Source of the DNA: JACMLD01 sp047602295
GTDB lineage: Bacteria; Bacteroidota; Bacteroidia; Chitinophagales; Chitinophagaceae
DNA: 64,000 nt
Assembly (NCBI GenBank): GCA_047602295.1
Contig: JASGHP010000001.1
Location: 3,658,001-3,722,000, forward strand
Direction: 5' to 3'
Translations under genes and position numbers: made by a program
Notes under the pieces: generated by a model
Told to the model about the DNA's origin: nothing
Databases searched by the model: none
The model's input: only the letters and a program-made list of their open reading frames with translations
Part shown: positions 62,050 to 64,000 of the stretch, in pieces
How positions within the stretch are numbered: the stretch's first letter is position 1
Layout of the letters: every line of letters begins with the position of its first letter

Positions 62050-62278
62050 ATACAGTTAGTGTTAGTTGAAGTATAAAAATTTGAGGCAAATCTATTTAAA
62101 ATAAAACAATTGTAATGTGGATTTCAGGCGATTGAAATTAAATCCGTTTTTAACATCGTAAGATAACATCACAAGCAAAATATATTCTTTTCAAATGCGT
62201 TGATAAAAAGTCAAATCCCCAATAGGGTGTGTATAACTTTTCTTATTGAAAAATTGCATAAGTCAAAAATTTAGTTAC

Positions 62279-63040
62279 ATGAAAAAAATCCTTGTCTTTT
62301 CTATTTTGCTGATGACGGCTGGTGCTGTTGTTGCACAAACAAAAACCACTAAGCCTGCTGCAAAGAAAACCGCTGCAACAAAGGGCAAAAGAGTTACCAA
62401 AAAAGCAACTTCTGCTGTTAAAACAGAGTTTGATGAATTGGTTTGTTACGAAGACGGTCCTTGTACTTTTAGCATACACAAGGGTGATACATTGGTGTAC
62501 GATGTATTTGCACCAGGCAAACAATATACCATGCTGGTAGTGCCTAATAAATTTGATGCAGGTGTGGTAGCAGATTTTAACTGGATGACGACTGGAAGCG
62601 TTGCAAAAAAAGGCCACGTAACAATTGGTTCAAAAGCTTTGCAGAGTGGCAAAAGTTATTTGAGCACATTGCCAGAAGGTGAATTAAAACTTACAGATGC
62701 ATCTGCGCTTTGGTTAGGAGCCGACAACTTTAAAGATCTGTCTGCCAAACAAACGCCAATAACATTTGATAACAACCAGCCTGAAACTTTTTTAAGCCCC
62801 GACGAAGATGCCGTAAGTGCGCCGGTTAATTATAAGGGAAAAGATATTAGCCTGGAAGGATTTGCGATACAAACAAAAGCAGATGGAGAACCTAACAGAA
62901 AAGAAATCTGGGTATTGAATGTATCCAGCAATTTGCTGATGTTTAAAATAAGCAGCGATAATTTTACCATGCAGTTAAAAGAAGTGCATGAGAGAAAAGT
63001 AGCAGCACCAGTAGCGGCTGCGCCAGCTAAAAAGAAATAA
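62279..63040 (+). CDS. Exported protein with lysine/alanine-rich linker
   Basis: A 253-residue protein from the ATG at 62279 with a signal peptide (MKKILVFSILLMTAGAVVAQ). A K/T/A-rich linker covers residues about 20-48. The folded part (about 50-235) is beta-rich (ELVCYEDGPCTFSIHKGDTLVYDVFAPGKQY). A second alanine-rich tail ends in PAKKK. The linkers suggest attachment or electrostatic contact with the cell wall. Family unknown. Confidence 0.7.
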   Translation: MKKILVFSILLMTAGAVVAQTKTTKPAAKKTAATKGKRVTKKATSAVKTEFDELVCYEDGPCTFSIHKGDTLVYDVFAPGKQYTMLVVPNKFDAGVVADFNWMTTGSVAKKGHVTIGSKALQSGKSYLSTLPEGELKLTDASALWLGADNFKDLSAKQTPITFDNNQPETFLSPDEDAVSAPVNYKGKDISLEGFAIQTKADGEPNRKEIWVLNVSSNLLMFKISSDNFTMQLKEVHERKVAAPVAAAPAKKK

Positions 63041-63059
63041 TTATACTAGTTATAATTGA

Positions 63060-63092
63060 TAAAAGGCCTGGTAAAAACCAGGCCTTTTTTAT
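63060..63092 (+). terminator. Intrinsic terminator
   Basis: AAAGGCCTGGT pairs with ACCAGGCCTTT across a four-base loop, with a T-run. Confidence 0.85.
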
Positions 63093-63158
63093 TGAATAAG
63101 CTTCTCCATTTGCTGAAAAGGGATATACACAGTTGGGCTGCTTTCACCAAATGTACTG

Positions 63159-63166
63159 TACTTTTG
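63159..63166 (+). promoter_or_regulatory. Probable -7 promoter element of the DinB-like gene
   Basis: TACTTTTG fits TAnnTTTG, 42 bases before the ATG. The nearest TTG is 23 bases upstream, slightly beyond the usual spacing. Confidence 0.45.
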
Positions 63167-63208
63167 CAATGTAACTTCTCTTATTGTTCAGATAAAACCA
63201 CCATTGCC

Positions 63209-63823
63209 ATGAGAAAAATATTTGCCATTGCAGGTTTGCTTGCATGTACTGCATTTTCACTTCCAACAAAAGATTATTCCATTACCGATGCCCAAAGAAA
63301 CTTTGCAGTAAAAGAATTCCAACGCACTAAAGAAAGATTTTTAAAAGATGTAAAAGGTCTTTCTGCAGATCAATTAAGTTTTAAGGCAGATACCGCTTAT
63401 TGGAGCATTGCTCAATGCATAGAGCATATTGCCCTTGCAGAAAACATGATTTGGCAATGGCAACAGATGACAGTAGCTCAGCCTGCTACTCCCGAAAAGG
63501 CAGGTGAAGTAAAAGTTACAGATGAGCAACTATTGAAAGGCATGGTAGATCGGAGCCAAAAATTTAAGGCCCCGGAAATGTTACAACCCGGAAGCAAATT
63601 TCCCAGCACTGAAGCTGCTATAAAATCTTATACAGCAAGGCGTGATTCCACCATTCAGTATATTAAAACAACCCAGGATGATTTAATGAATCATTTTACA
63701 ACGCATCCTGTAATGGGCACATTAAATACCTATCAATTATTACTGATGATTGCAGGTCATTCTGAAAGACATACATTACAAATTGAGGAAGTAAAGGCGA
63801 GTCCTGGTTTTCCCAAAAAATAA
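63209..63823 (+). CDS. Exported DinB-family protein
   Basis: A 204-residue protein from the ATG at 63209 (MRKIFAIAGLLACTAFSLPT signal peptide). The longer frame adds 51 residues before this signal and is not used. It has the four-helix DinB/YfiT-like fold with metal-binding histidines: HIALAE in the first part and HSERHT near the end. DinB-like proteins bind a metal and often act in thiol transfer; exported members are frequent in Bacteroidota. Substrate unknown. Confidence 0.88.
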   Translation: MRKIFAIAGLLACTAFSLPTKDYSITDAQRNFAVKEFQRTKERFLKDVKGLSADQLSFKADTAYWSIAQCIEHIALAENMIWQWQQMTVAQPATPEKAGEVKVTDEQLLKGMVDRSQKFKAPEMLQPGSKFPSTEAAIKSYTARRDSTIQYIKTTQDDLMNHFTTHPVMGTLNTYQLLLMIAGHSERHTLQIEEVKASPGFPKK

Positions 63824-63839
63824 TGAACCTGCACACTTT

Positions 63840-63876
63840 CATAAGCCTGGAAAATTCTTCCAGGCTTTTTTTATGA
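63840..63876 (+). terminator. Intrinsic terminator after the DinB-like gene
   Basis: AAGCCTGGAA pairs with TTCCAGGCTT across a five-base loop followed by a T-run. Confidence 0.85.
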
Positions 63877-64000
63877 CTGAACGTATTGAAAAATATTGTA
63901 GAAAAAAATCCTTCCTCTAAAACAATTTAGTTTTATGCATTCATTTAGCGGGAAATTTAATACACTCTCACAATAGACGCAGACAGCATTCTTTTGGCAC

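Overview
The window looks like a chromosomal segment of a Bacteroidota bacterium, most likely of the Chitinophagaceae type. I infer this from family content and from promoter and start signals, not from any database search. Supporting signs are several promoters of the TTG-N19/20-TAnnTTTG class, A-rich leaders without clear Shine-Dalgarno sequences, many short lipoproteins, Tat-like exported oxidoreductases and isomerases, a DUF5916 carbohydrate-binding outer-membrane protein, an OmpA/PD40 protein, FtsX-type permeases without an adjacent ATPase, and a potassium-dependent type membrane pyrophosphatase. No rRNA, tRNA, CRISPR array, transposase or phage module is visible.

Layout. 1-5,800 is a stretch rich in small unknown genes (lipoprotein, FN3 protein, membrane proteins). 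It includes an AT-rich three-gene cassette (zincin, PH-like protein, macro-domain protein) and two copies of a REP-like double-hairpin repeat. 5,900-9,800 holds an S51 peptidase, lipoproteins and a metallophosphoesterase, with a nested repeat/palindrome block at 7,391-7,700. 10,100-15,800 has an SDR plus AraC regulator pair, two unknown genes and a MacB/FtsX permease. 15,900-19,250 contains a beta-propeller-like protein and a BlaI/BlaR1-type regulator pair. 19,600-25,000 contains a membrane pyrophosphatase with an extra C-terminal domain and an AsmA-family protein. 25,100-27,000 is a tRNA methyltransferase, a TlpA-like thioredoxin, a small membrane protein and an ArsC-type reductase. 27,200-35,040 has a GH36-like hydrolase, a 2OG-Fe(II) oxygenase, an acetamidase-like protein, aspartokinase, a Gfo/Idh/MocA oxidoreductase and a pentapeptide-repeat protein. 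35,600-48,700 is dominated by envelope proteins plus lipoyl synthase, OsmC, YciI, a Dabb-domain protein and an M20 peptidase. 48,780-54,660 has release factor 3, a promoter with a structured leader before a 77-residue gene, two further small genes, and a DPE2-like 4-alpha-glucanotransferase. 54,700-63,900 has S41, M1 and zinc-ribbon metallopeptidases, a sugar isomerase, aquaporin Z, a SET-domain protein and a DinB-family protein.

Most genes are single transcription units closed by intrinsic hairpins. Short operons are visible at 4,753-5,786, 10,192-11,938, 18,863-19,250 (regulator before sensor), 25,131-26,214, 26,321-27,012 and 28,945-31,075.

The signals that named genes do not explain are mostly intergenic. 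They are a degenerate 21-bp repeat array beside the FN3 gene, the two REP-like elements, several degenerate inverted low-complexity arrays, a 70-bp tandem repeat, and a three-way-junction-like leader that starts almost at a predicted transcription start (50,697-50,815). The last is my best candidate for an undescribed regulatory element.
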